A DNA stretch of 64,000 nt from Pseudomonadota bacterium (GTDB taxonomy: Bacteria; Pseudomonadota; Gammaproteobacteria; Burkholderiales; Burkholderiaceae_F), in NCBI GenBank assembly GCA_021825945.1, contig JAKAFN010000011.1, positions 1-64,000 on the forward strand, read 5' to 3'. Positions 9,289 to 15,713 of this stretch are shown in pieces (position 1 is the first letter of the stretch; each line of letters opens with the position of its first letter). The position numbers were made by a program, and so were the translations under genes. The notes below the pieces were generated by a model. That model worked only from the letters and a program-made list of their open reading frames with translations, did not search any database and was not told the origin of the DNA.

Positions 9289-11271
9289 ATGCATCCCACA
9301 GCAATGTCCAACGGAAAGCGATTCTTCGATACATATGTCGCGAAGATGTCGGCGCCGACCATCGTGGAAATCGGCTCGCAGAACGTCAATGGGTCGCTGC
9401 GCGAGGTCTGCCCGGCCGGGGCGAAATATATTGGATTGGATTTTGTCGAGGCGGATGGGGTCGACGTCGTGTTGTCGGACCCCTATCGCATTCCGCTCGA
9501 CCCGGAAATGGCCGATGCGATCGTTTGCTCGTCATGTTTCGAGCACTCGGAGATGTTCTGGCTGGTGTTCCTCGAAGCGCTGCGCATCCTGAAGCCGGGC
9601 GGGGTGTTTTATCTCAATGTCCCGTCCAATGGGACGTTTCACCGATATCCCGTCGACTGCTGGCGCTTCTACCCTGATTCCGGCCACGCCATGGTGACGT
9701 GGGCACGGCGCAACGGCTTTCGACCGCTTTTGCTGGAGTCGTACACGGCCAGACAATATCAAGACATCTGGAACGATTTCGTTGCGGTGTTTCTCAAGGA
9801 TGAAAACCATCTTGCGGAGCATCCAGATCGAATCCTTGCTACGCACGACGCGTTCGAGAACGGGTGGATGCATGGCAGCGAGGGTTTTCTTCGCGAGAGC
9901 AACTTTCCGGAAGACATGCAGCGGATACAAATCCTTTCCTTGGGCCGTGATCGCCAAACGACGCGCCTGATCCACTCCCTCGCCGGAGACGATTCGCAGC
10001 GGCTACGCGCCTGCCTGGAAAGCGACTGGTATCTACAACGCAATCTGGACCTTGTCCAGGGCCAGGTCGACCCCTATGCGCACTGGCTCCAACATGGCGT
10101 AGAGGAAGGCCGTATCCCCTGCGAAGACCCGTCCAGCCTTGCGGCCGACTTGATCCAGGATCGCCTACAGGCCGCCTCCGATCAGCGCGCTGCCGAATTG
10201 CAACACGCCTTCGCGGAGCAGGTCGATGCGATCCGCGCGGCGAACGATGCAGATCGCGCCGCGCTTGAACGGGAGTACGAAAGCCGGGAACAAACCCTGC
10301 AGACGGCAATTGCCAATCAGCCGCTTGACCAGATCGGGCAAATCAAAAGTGAAATCGCCGAACTTCTGCAAGCGCAATGGCAACGTGTCGCCGATCGTGA
10401 CGATGCACTTGTCCTAGGACAACAAGCGCACCAAGAGGCCGTGCAATCCCGAATTGATGCCCTGGAGTCGCAGATGGCCGCCAGCCAACGGGTTGCCCTG
10501 GAAAGCGCCAAAAGCGAGATCTCCGACCTCGTCCGGGCACAGGCACAGGACGCGTCGGCAAGAATCGATGCCGTTGCCGCGCAACTGCACCAGCAGCGGG
10601 ATTTCTTCCAGTCGCAAATCGGAACCACCGAGTCACGGCTCCAAGCCAGCCAACAGAATCACATCGCAAAGGCCAAGGACGAAATTTCCAATCTCCTCCT
10701 TGCCCAGACACGGGACGCTTCGGCAAGAATCGATGCCGTTACCGCGCAACTGCACCAGCAGCGGGATTTCTTCCAGTCGCAAATCGGGTCGCTGGAGTCC
10801 AACTTCGAAGCCAGCCAGCAACGTGGGTGGCATCAAATCCGCGAAGAGATCACCGATGGGTTGCGGACGCAGGCGATGGCGGCCGCCGAACGCGATCAAA
10901 CCCTGCTTGCCGCCACGACGCAGCAACGCGAGGAATCGAACGCCAGATTGCAGGCCCTGGAATCGCAGATGGCGGCGCACGATGCGCAGATTCGGCAAAC
11001 CATGGATTCCTGGATCACCAGGACCGAGCAGATGCTCCAGGCGGACCGTGAACGGCTTCAAGCGCAATACCAGCAGTCGCTGCAATTGCTGCAGCATGAC
11101 CTCGACTTCGTGGAGTCCTCGATGGGCTGGCGCCTGAGCGCGCCGATCCGGGCGATTGCGGCGCTCTTCGGAGCGAGACGCGACCTGCCGCGGGTTTCGG
11201 GAATCGCGTCGGCTACCGCTCTTCCGGTAGGCGCCACGACACCGGCCGCCGGGGACCCATCGTCCGAGTGA
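9289..11271 (+). CDS. SAM-dependent methyltransferase fused to a long coiled coil
   Basis: A 660-residue protein starting at ATG 9289, with AGGA just upstream. Residues about 20-160 form a class I methyltransferase of the Methyltransf_11 kind: IVEIGSQNVNGS is the SAM-binding loop, IVCSSCFEHSEMFW and LRILKPGGVFYLNVP follow. Around residues 246-275 (DWYLQRNLDLVQG, DPYAHWLQHG, EEGR) lies a short module often seen in capsule glycosyltransferases. From about 285 to 620 it is rich in Gln, Ala, Glu and Arg with heptad character, a predicted coiled coil, including two near-identical copies of one segment 55 residues apart. The tail (SSMGWRLSAPIRAIAALFG) resembles the amphipathic ending of many polysaccharide enzymes. 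The architecture recalls WbdD-type chain terminators; whether it caps the capsule chain is inference. Confidence 0.75.
   Translation: MHPTAMSNGKRFFDTYVAKMSAPTIVEIGSQNVNGSLREVCPAGAKYIGLDFVEADGVDVVLSDPYRIPLDPEMADAIVCSSCFEHSEMFWLVFLEALRILKPGGVFYLNVPSNGTFHRYPVDCWRFYPDSGHAMVTWARRNGFRPLLLESYTARQYQDIWNDFVAVFLKDENHLAEHPDRILATHDAFENGWMHGSEGFLRESNFPEDMQRIQILSLGRDRQTTRLIHSLAGDDSQRLRACLESDWYLQRNLDLVQGQVDPYAHWLQHGVEEGRIPCEDPSSLAADLIQDRLQAASDQRAAELQHAFAEQVDAIRAANDADRAALEREYESREQTLQTAIANQPLDQIGQIKSEIAELLQAQWQRVADRDDALVLGQQAHQEAVQSRIDALESQMAASQRVALESAKSEISDLVRAQAQDASARIDAVAAQLHQQRDFFQSQIGTTESRLQASQQNHIAKAKDEISNLLLAQTRDASARIDAVTAQLHQQRDFFQSQIGSLESNFEASQQRGWHQIREEITDGLRTQAMAAAERDQTLLAATTQQREESNARLQALESQMAAHDAQIRQTMDSWITRTEQMLQADRERLQAQYQQSLQLLQHDLDFVESSMGWRLSAPIRAIAALFGARRDLPRVSGIASATALPVGATTPAAGDPSSE
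10556..10787 (+). repeat. Two near-identical 67-bp direct repeats within the coiled-coil region
   Basis: Bases 10556-10622 and 10721-10787 differ at a single position by eye (gttG against gttA). They encode SARIDAVxAQLHQQRDFFQ plus a few residues, with a period of 165 bp or 55 codons. Similar but weaker copies of the surrounding segment occur on both sides, so the coil grew by internal duplication. The in-frame period means unequal exchange would lengthen or shorten the coil by 55 residues. Confidence 0.9.
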
Positions 11272-11328
11272 CATCGCGGCCCGCCCCGTCTTCGTCAAGA
11301 GGTGGCCGCCACGGCCACCCGGTGCGCC

Positions 11329-12375
11329 TCAAGCGCTGCGGAAGAGTCGCGACAGAAAATCGGTCCGACGGGCCGAGGTTCTGTGTTCCGCCGCCGGGCT
11401 TCCTTGCCATGCCTGCGGCGCCACCGGCTTGCCCAGGTAACCGCCCTTCATGACGGCCTGCCCGCCCGCGATGTTCCGCGGCTCACGCACCATCGCCTTT
11501 TGCAGCCACAGATCGGTGCCCATCGGCGTGTACCAGGCGCAGCCCTCGAAATAGTAGTGCGTCACCTGCGACCAGCGCGTGCGGTTCTTGTCGTGCTGCG
11601 GTGAGCCCCCGTGCAGCACGTTCGCGGCCCAGATCACCGCCTGCCCTTTCCGGGCCAGAAAGCGTTGCGGCGCCGTACCGTGCAGGCGGATCAGTTCGCG
11701 CCATATCGGTTCATAGACGCCCTGCCCCATCGGACCGTCGTGGTCCGATGCGCAAAGGCCCAACTGGTCATTGCCGTACGCCGGCCAGCGGTGGCTGCCG
11801 GGGTAGTACTCGAGCGGGCCGGCGTCTTCGTGGATGTCTTCGAGCGCCACCCACACCCCGCACATGAACCGATCCGGCACGGAGCTGAAGTGCACCGCGT
11901 CGCTGTGCGCCGATTGCTGCGTGCCCACCGGAAAGTTCAGGGTCTGGAACGGCCACGCCTTGCGGCCGTACAGATCGCTCAGGATTTCGAGAACCTGGGG
12001 ATTGGCGGCGAGGCGCCTTACGCCTTCGTGGCTTTGCCACGCATCCTGCACCCGCAGACTGATGTCGCCGACGGTGCGCCAGCGATCCAGGTCGAACTGC
12101 GGGGCAAGATCACGCCGGATGGTCTCGGCAATGGCGTCGAAATCCGGATCAGGGAAGTCGATTACGGAAAAGCCCTGCGTGTGCATTTCCCGCGCGATGC
12201 GCAACCGTTCCGGATCGGTCCAGACCTGTTCGGCGAACTCCTCGAAAAACGGGGACTCGATCCACGGTACGCCGGGTAGCAACGCTTGCATGGGGTGGAG
12301 CATGTCGTCGTCGGGGGATAGTTCCGGGTGCGCCGCGAAGTGTAGCCGGATTCCCCCCGAAACCACGATGACCAT
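11329..12375 (-). CDS. Phytanoyl-CoA dioxygenase (PhyH)-family oxygenase
   Basis: About 348 residues, an Fe(II)/2-oxoglutarate-type oxygenase of the PhyH family. HSDAVHF gives the HxD iron ligands, VALEDIHEDAGPLEYYPGSHRWP is the typical PhyH strand with the PGSH motif, and VLHGGSPQHDKNRTRWSQ supplies the distal His and the Arg that holds 2-oxoglutarate. The ATG at 12375 (MVIVVSG) is chosen; GTG 12414 upstream and ATG 12303 downstream are possible. It lies between capsule genes but on the opposite strand, convergent with the methyltransferase gene. It might hydroxylate a capsule building block, but no sequence feature gives the substrate. Confidence 0.8.
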   Translation of the reverse strand: MVIVVSGGIRLHFAAHPELSPDDDMLHPMQALLPGVPWIESPFFEEFAEQVWTDPERLRIAREMHTQGFSVIDFPDPDFDAIAETIRRDLAPQFDLDRWRTVGDISLRVQDAWQSHEGVRRLAANPQVLEILSDLYGRKAWPFQTLNFPVGTQQSAHSDAVHFSSVPDRFMCGVWVALEDIHEDAGPLEYYPGSHRWPAYGNDQLGLCASDHDGPMGQGVYEPIWRELIRLHGTAPQRFLARKGQAVIWAANVLHGGSPQHDKNRTRWSQVTHYYFEGCAWYTPMGTDLWLQKAMVREPRNIAGGQAVMKGGYLGKPVAPQAWQGSPAAEHRTSARRTDFLSRLFRSA

Positions 12376-12536
12376 GCAACGATTCTCAGCCTGGGGCGGC
12401 GGACGGTTTCCCACGGTGTACGAGCGCGGCGAGGCGGCAACGCCGGCCCGGGCGGCGGAGTTGGTTGCGGCGGGGATGGGGGTGCTGCGGGCCTGGCGGC
12501 CGGATACAATCGCGCCATGCTCGAACGGATCGGATC
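12374..12536 (+). repeat. Diverged copy of the sequence upstream of and entering kpsT
   Basis: The left end (atgcaacgattctc, 12374-12387) matches 13131-13144 exactly and the match continues loosely for about a dozen bases. The right end, a TACAAT at 12505-12510, six bases, then ATGCTCGAACGGATCG, matches TACAAT 13367-13372, six bases, then ATGCTGGAACTGATCG at the kpsT start. The middles differ in length and barely align. The copy encodes at most 22 codons from ATG 12517 to TAG 12583-12585, so it is a fragment rather than a gene. The RelBE-like pair lies between the two copies. Confidence 0.6.
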
Positions 12537-12589
12537 GATCGTCCTCGGCTGCGAATCGAGCGCAGCACGGTTAAATCAGCGGTAGGCGA

Positions 12590-12862
12590 TCATTTCCGGT
12601 ACACCTCCCTACGATTGCCGACGCGCACGACGAGGATGCGCAATGCGCCATCCTCGATGCTGGCAATGATTCGCCAGTCTCCTACGCGGTACTTCCAGAA
12701 GGCTCCCAGTTTGGAGCCGTTGAGGGCTTCGCCGATGCTGCGCGGATCGTCGAGTTGGGCCACACGGCCATGGAGGAAGGCGAGAATGCGGCGGGCGGTC
12801 TGCTGGTCGGTCTTGCCTAGCTCGCGCTCGGCAGCGGGATCCAGTTCAACCTTCCATGCCAT
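12590..12862 (-). CDS. RelE/ParE-family toxin
   Basis: A 90-residue basic protein, MAWKVELDPAAERELGK to the end VVRVGNRREVYRK. This is the compact RelE/ParE pattern: an N-terminal helix with AERELGKTD, the KYRVGDWRIIASI strand, and a terminal RVGNRREVYR in which Arg/Tyr-type catalytic residues of mRNA-cleaving RelE toxins usually sit. It starts at ATG 12862, inside the antitoxin gene (17-base overlap), so the two are translationally coupled with the antitoxin first. RelE relatives cut mRNA at the ribosome; ParE relatives act on gyrase. The RIIASI / REVYR ending favours the RelE branch. Confidence 0.88.
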   Translation of the reverse strand: MAWKVELDPAAERELGKTDQQTARRILAFLHGRVAQLDDPRSIGEALNGSKLGAFWKYRVGDWRIIASIEDGALRILVVRVGNRREVYRK

Positions 12863-13070
12863 AGCGCTTCATCACCTCTTCGAGCGGCACGATTTGGGTT
12901 TTTCCTGCTCGAATGTCGATCAGGCGTTGCTCTGCAAGGTACAAATCTTCGAGGTCGTCCAAGTGCTCAAGGATGGCTTCCCGGGCGTAAAACGTCTTGG
13001 TGCGGCCTGTGGCCTGCGCCAGCGCTTCAAGGCGGCTTTCCACTTCGGCGGGCAGTCGGATGGCGAGCAT
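12846..13070 (-). CDS. RelB/RHH-family antitoxin
   Basis: A 74-residue acidic protein: MLAIRLPAEVESRLEALAQATGRTKTFYAREAI is a ribbon-helix-helix DNA-binding fold, followed by the toxin-binding tail LDDLEDLYLAEQRLIDI. It precedes and overlaps the RelE-like toxin. A perfect inverted repeat 22 bases upstream of its start is the likely operator, so the pair should be autorepressed. Start ATG 13070 directly begins the RHH strand. It neighbours capsule genes but no functional link to them is visible. Confidence 0.88.
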   Translation of the reverse strand: MLAIRLPAEVESRLEALAQATGRTKTFYAREAILEHLDDLEDLYLAEQRLIDIRAGKTQIVPLEEVMKRYGMEG

Positions 13071-13089
13071 ATTCTGGCCCTCTCCCTAA

Positions 13090-13332
13090 AAACGATATAC
13101 AAGTATATCGAAACTGCCCCTGCGTGACTATGCAACGATTCTCGACCCGGGGCGGCTGACGCTAGGCAAGCGGGCCGGGGTCAACTCGTTCTTCTGGCCT
13201 GGCCCCGATCTTGCACCGACGCCCGATGGAAACTATGCGTATGGGGAGTTGCCTGCGGCCGTGTTCGAACTGCTCGTGAAAAAGATTCTCGCTGCTGGCA
13301 GCGATTTGCCGAGCGTGGCGCGAACCGCGTAG
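13090..13332 (+). pseudogene. Gene fragment without a start codon upstream of kpsT
   Basis: A frame open from 13090 to TAG 13330-13332 encodes a plausible protein stretch (DYATILDPGRLTLGKRAG, NSFFWPGPDLAPTPDGNYAYG, ELPAAVFELLVKKILAAG). No ATG, GTG or TTG occurs before its distal third, and an in-frame TAA lies at 13087-13089. It looks like the C-terminal remnant of a gene. The first part resembles, at the protein level, the same frame of the diverged copy at 12374 (DHATILSLGRRT). I do not recognise the family. It may also be non-coding sequence that happens to stay open. Confidence 0.35.
13093..13110. promoter_or_regulatory. Perfect palindrome, probable operator of the RelBE-like module
   Basis: CGATATAC, two A bases, GTATATCG: eight-base arms that pair perfectly, 22 bases upstream of the antitoxin start at 13070. 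It is AT-rich in an otherwise GC-rich area. RHH antitoxins bind such short palindromes, which supports autoregulation of the minus-strand pair. Confidence 0.75.
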
Positions 13333-13366
13333 CGCCGATGGCGATGCTGCGCGCCCGCCAGCCCTC

Positions 13367-13372
13367 TACAAT
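13367..13372 (+). promoter_or_regulatory. Possible -10 box (TACAAT) giving a near-leaderless kpsT transcript
   Basis: TACAAT lies six bases before the ATG at 13379, so transcription from it would start at or next to the start codon. No good -35 element or ribosome site is visible. The same box and spacing recur in the diverged copy at 12505-12510, so the arrangement is conserved between the copies. Confidence 0.35.
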
Positions 13373-13378
13373 GACGCC

Positions 13379-14032
13379 ATGCTGGAACTGATCGACATCT
13401 GCAAGAGCTACCCCATCCACCACGGCCGCAGTTACCGCCAGATCCTCGATCGCGTGAACCTGACCGTGCGCCCGGGCGAGAAGTGGGGAATCATGGGCCG
13501 CAACGGCGCGGGAAAGTCGACGCTCATCCGCATCATGAGCGGCTCGGACCGGCCGCACAGCGGCACCATCCGCAAGGACATGTCCGTCTCCTGGCCGCTG
13601 GCCTTCGGCGATGCCTTCCAGGGCAGCCTGACGGGCAAGGACAATGCGCGCCTGATCTCGCGGGTGTACGGGGTCGACTACGCCAAGACCCTCGACATGG
13701 TCGAGAGCTTTGCCGAACTGGGCGCCTATCTCGGCGAGCCGGTGAAGAATTATTCGTCCGGGATGCGGGCGCGGCTGGCGTTCGCCATTTCGATGGCGAT
13801 CGAGTTCGATTGTTTTCTCATCGACGAGGCGATGTCGGTCGGCGACCACCGCTTCGCGGTCAAGTGCGACGTCGAGCTGTTCGAGAAGCGCGGCGACCGG
13901 GCGATGGTGATCGTGGCGCACCAGACCGACCTGATCCGCAATCACTGCGACCATGCGGCGATTCTCGAGCAGGGGCGGCTGACCGTGTACGAAAGCGTCG
14001 AGGCGGCGATCCAGGCGTACGAGAATCTTTGA
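13379..14032 (+). CDS. KpsT/CtrD/BexA-like capsule ABC transporter ATPase
   Basis: A 217-residue ATPase, the usual size of KpsT-type proteins. Walker A GRNGAGKST is at residues 39-47, the short signature YSSGM near 125, Walker B FLIDE near 146-150, and the switch His in VIVAHQ. The N-terminus (LELIDICKSYPIHHG) and DAMSVGD-like segment DEAMSVGD are characteristic of polysaccharide-exporting ABC ATPases. It should energise the KpsM-like permease at 45-839, 12.5 kb upstream. Both its 5' flank and its 3' end exist again as partial copies (12374-12536 and 14635-14945). Confidence 0.93.
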   Translation: MLELIDICKSYPIHHGRSYRQILDRVNLTVRPGEKWGIMGRNGAGKSTLIRIMSGSDRPHSGTIRKDMSVSWPLAFGDAFQGSLTGKDNARLISRVYGVDYAKTLDMVESFAELGAYLGEPVKNYSSGMRARLAFAISMAIEFDCFLIDEAMSVGDHRFAVKCDVELFEKRGDRAMVIVAHQTDLIRNHCDHAAILEQGRLTVYESVEAAIQAYENL

Positions 14033-14236
14033 GCGGCAGCGATGTTCCGCGACTCGCGCACTATTCATGTCGTATCTAATGAATATCGTGCAACGGATTG
14101 TTTTTACTGAAGTTGCGATCGTATCGTGACGGCGGACACATCATCCCGCCTGACCAAGGGCGTGTTTTCCGGTGGATGAAGGGGGGACCAGCGGTTGGCA
14201 AATCCCGTCACCCCCGCCCCCCCCGCTTGCGGGAGA
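14005..14236 (+). repeat. Duplication copy A: 3' end of kpsT and downstream DNA
   Basis: Begins in the last codons of kpsT (encoding AIQAYENL and the stop) and continues about 200 bases past it, into the REP-like element. Copy B at 14635-14945 matches it closely by eye, except for a 68-base insertion after gagcggcag and scattered substitutions in the AT-rich part. An ATTCAT (14063-14068) / ATGAAT (14079-14084) inverted pair lies inside both copies. Confidence 0.9.
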
Positions 14237-14291
14237 GGGGGTGGATTGTCCCCCTTATACCGCCGTCGTTCGCTTGCGAGAGGGGGCACGG
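14197..14291. repeat. REP-like palindromic element, copy 1
   Basis: Core cCGCTTGCGGGAGagggg inside a longer frame: gcaaatcccNtcaccc, a cytosine-rich run, the CCCGCTTGCGGGAG hairpin, then gtggattgtc and ccttatac. At least seven copies occur in the window, always between genes or at their edges. This copy has a second partial unit at its right (cgttcgcttgcgagaggggg). The family resembles short extragenic palindromes seen in many proteobacteria. Confidence 0.85.
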
Positions 14292-14338
14292 CTCCGGTGG
14301 CAAGGTACGGTGATATGAAAGTTGGGGTAGTCTTTGGC

Positions 14339-14422
14339 ATGGATTACATTTTGACGCAGCATGCGCGTGATGCGTTGGCAAAGCGGCAAATAGGAGAGCC
14401 GCATGAAACTCAAGGTCGATGA
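14339..14422 (+). pseudogene. Truncated DUF4258 gene
   Basis: ATG 14339 starts MDYILTQHARDALAKRQI, the conserved beginning of DUF4258 proteins, which often pair with DUF2283 partners. After RQI the frame runs into the next gene's start region (GEPHETQGR) and stops at TGA 14420-14422. The remaining roughly 60-70 residues of a DUF4258 domain are gone. The deletion joins the stump directly to the DUF2283 start, which is kept intact with its ribosome site. It is probably inactive. Confidence 0.75.
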
Positions 14423-14615
14423 ACAGGCCGATGCACTCTATCTGACTCTTGGAGAGGCTCCCGCCGCCGAGTCGGACGAGGTAGCGCCCGGCATCATCGT
14501 GGACTTCGACGCCGAGGGCCGTGCCGTCGGCATCGAGTTCCTCCATTTATCCAAGCGCGCCGCGCCGATCGATCTTCGCCAAATCCTGTTCGAGTCGGTG
14601 CCGATGGCCGCCTGA
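14403..14615 (+). CDS. DUF2283 family small protein
   Basis: A 70-residue protein: MKLKVDEQADALYLTLGEAP, ESDEVAPGIIVDFDAEGRAVGIEFLHLS. This is the DUF2283 pattern with the D-A-L-Y-x-L and G-I-x-V-D-x-D motifs. AGGAG at 14392-14396 is a clear ribosome site for ATG 14403. These proteins are usually encoded just after a DUF4258 gene, as here, where that partner is truncated. The pair is often listed as toxin-antitoxin-like, but its role is not established. It lies between duplication copies A and B. Confidence 0.85.
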   Translation: MKLKVDEQADALYLTLGEAPAAESDEVAPGIIVDFDAEGRAVGIEFLHLSKRAAPIDLRQILFESVPMAA

Positions 14616-14634
14616 TCGAGGGCCCCGGGGTAGT

Positions 14635-14945
14635 GGCGATCCAGGCGTACGAGAATCTTTGAGCGGCAGCGGTGGTCCGCCGCCGGTCCCCTTGCCGCGC
14701 CCGCAGCGCGACCGGCTTTCCGAGGCGACCGCTCGGCCGCGATGTTCCGCGACTCGCGCACTATTCATGTAGCATCTAATGAATATTGTGTAGCATATTG
14801 TTTTTGCTTATTTTACGATCACATCGTGACGGCGGACACATCATGCCGCCTGACCAAGGGCGTGTTTTCCGGTGGATGAAGGGGGGACTAGCGGCTGGCA
14901 AATCCCCTCACCTCCGCCCTCCCGCTTGCGGGAGAGGGGGTGGGT
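14635..14945 (+). repeat. Duplication copy B: fragment of kpsT 3' end plus flank
   Basis: Repeats the last codons of kpsT (GCGATCCAGGCGTACGAG onward) and the DNA behind it. It carries an extra segment of about 68 bases (14670-14737) absent from copy A. Base changes concentrate in the AT-rich section near 14770-14820. No kpsT body is present, so the copy is a fragment. The DUF4258/DUF2283 pair lies between the copies. Confidence 0.9.
14897..14945. repeat. REP-like palindromic element, copy 2
   Basis: gcaaatcccctcacc, then the CTCCCGCTTGCGGGAG hairpin and gagggggtggg. It lies directly before the Phd/PIN operator and forms the right end of duplication copy B. Confidence 0.85.
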
Positions 14946-14966
14946 CCTGGCTATAATCTAGCCAGG
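14946..14966 (+). promoter_or_regulatory. Operator palindrome overlapping the -10 box of the Phd/PIN module
   Basis: CCTGGCTA, TAATC, TAGCCAGG: perfect eight-base arms around a five-base centre. TATAAT (14952-14957) lies inside it, so antitoxin binding would cover the -10 box. GGAGG at 14969-14973 then precedes ATG 14978. No convincing -35 is visible at the right spacing. Confidence 0.75.
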
Positions 14967-14977
14967 ATGGAGGTCCC

Positions 14978-15226
14978 ATGCAGGTCAATATTCTCGAGTC
15001 GAAGAACCGGTTATCCGAACTGGTCCGCCGCGCGCAACAGGGCGAGGAGGTGTACATCGCCAATCGGGGCATGCCGGTGGTGCGGCTGACCCCGGTCAAT
15101 CCATCTCCGGAGCCAACCCGAAACGTCGTCGAGTGGTTGAAGCGCAACCCGTTGCCGGATACGGTCCGCCGGAGCGCCGCGGAGATCGACGCCGGCATCA
15201 CCCAGGAGCGGGAAGGTTGGGACTGA
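14978..15226 (+). CDS. Phd/YefM-family antitoxin
   Basis: An 82-residue protein; MQVNILESKNRLSELVRRA and GEEVYIANRGMPVVRLTPV are the Phd/YefM DNA-binding fold. The C-terminus (LPDTVRRSAAEIDAGITQERE) is the acidic toxin-binding arm. Start ATG 14978 has a strong GGAGG site. It overlaps the PIN toxin start at 15217 by ten bases, so both come from one autoregulated transcript driven from the palindromic promoter just upstream. Confidence 0.92.
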   Translation: MQVNILESKNRLSELVRRAQQGEEVYIANRGMPVVRLTPVNPSPEPTRNVVEWLKRNPLPDTVRRSAAEIDAGITQEREGWD

Positions 15227-15615
15227 TTTATCTCGACTCCTGCCTGGTCATATACGCGTTCGAGAATCACCCCCGATGGGGAGAGGTCGCGCGTGCGGCG
15301 CTGGCACGCGAAGCACCGGAGCGTTTCGCAATTTCACCGCTCGTGATGCTGGAGTGTCTCGTCGCCCCGATGCGCAGCGGCAATCTGGTGCTGCAGCGAC
15401 ATTACGAGCAAGGGTTTCGGCAATTCGAGATTCTGCCGATGCCCGAGACCGTCTACGCACAGGCGGCCCAGCTACGGGCGCGCTGGGGATTGAAAACCCC
15501 AGACGCGCTGCACCTGTCGACCGCCGTGAACCATGGCTGCACCGCCCTTTGGACGGCGGACGACCGCCTCCAGCGGGCTGCACAAGGTCTGGCGATCAAC
15601 GTTCTGCCGGCGTGA
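15217..15615 (+). CDS. PIN-domain (VapC-like) toxin
   Basis: A 132-residue PIN-domain ribonuclease. The acidic metal-binding set is visible: Asp in YLDSCLVIYAFE, Glu in LVMLECLV, Asp in KTPDALHLSTAV and Asp in LWTADDRLQRAA. TTG 15217 is the likely start, eight bases after AGGAG (15204-15208) inside the antitoxin gene; a CTG at 15223 is the only closer choice. PIN toxins cut tRNA or rRNA and are neutralised by the partner antitoxin encoded just before. The gene is followed directly by a REP-like element. Confidence 0.9.
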   Translation: MGLIYLDSCLVIYAFENHPRWGEVARAALAREAPERFAISPLVMLECLVAPMRSGNLVLQRHYEQGFRQFEILPMPETVYAQAAQLRARWGLKTPDALHLSTAVNHGCTALWTADDRLQRAAQGLAINVLPA

Positions 15616-15628
15616 GGTGCGAGAGGTT

Positions 15629-15694
15629 GGCAAATCCCCTCACCCTCGCCCGCTCCCGCTTGCGGGAGCGGGGGTGGATTGTCGCCCTTATACG
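15629..15694. repeat. REP-like palindromic element, copy 3
   Basis: gcaaatcccctcaccc, then CGCTCCCGCTTGCGGGAGCG with perfect arms, then gggggtggattgtcg and cccttatac. It lies between the PIN toxin stop and the convergent HTH gene. Confidence 0.88.
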
Positions 15695-15713
15695 GTAACC
15701 CGCGTTCTGCCGC

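Larger units (their letters stand above)
13071..13378. other. Region between the antitoxin start and kpsT
   Basis: These 308 bases hold the RelBE operator palindrome (13093-13110), the start-less gene fragment (to 13332) and, at the right end, TACAAT just before kpsT. No complete gene is visible. Confidence 0.6.
14616..14977. other. Gene-free stretch between DUF2283 and the Phd antitoxin
   Basis: These 362 bases are filled by duplication copy B, REP-like copy 2 at its right end and the operator/promoter of the Phd/PIN pair. No coding region is supported. Confidence 0.8.

Noticed and set aside
12517..12585. 22-codon gene starting MLERIGSIVLG
   Set aside because: It has the same 5' context as kpsT and ends after 22 codons without any family pattern, so it is treated as part of the diverged duplicate.
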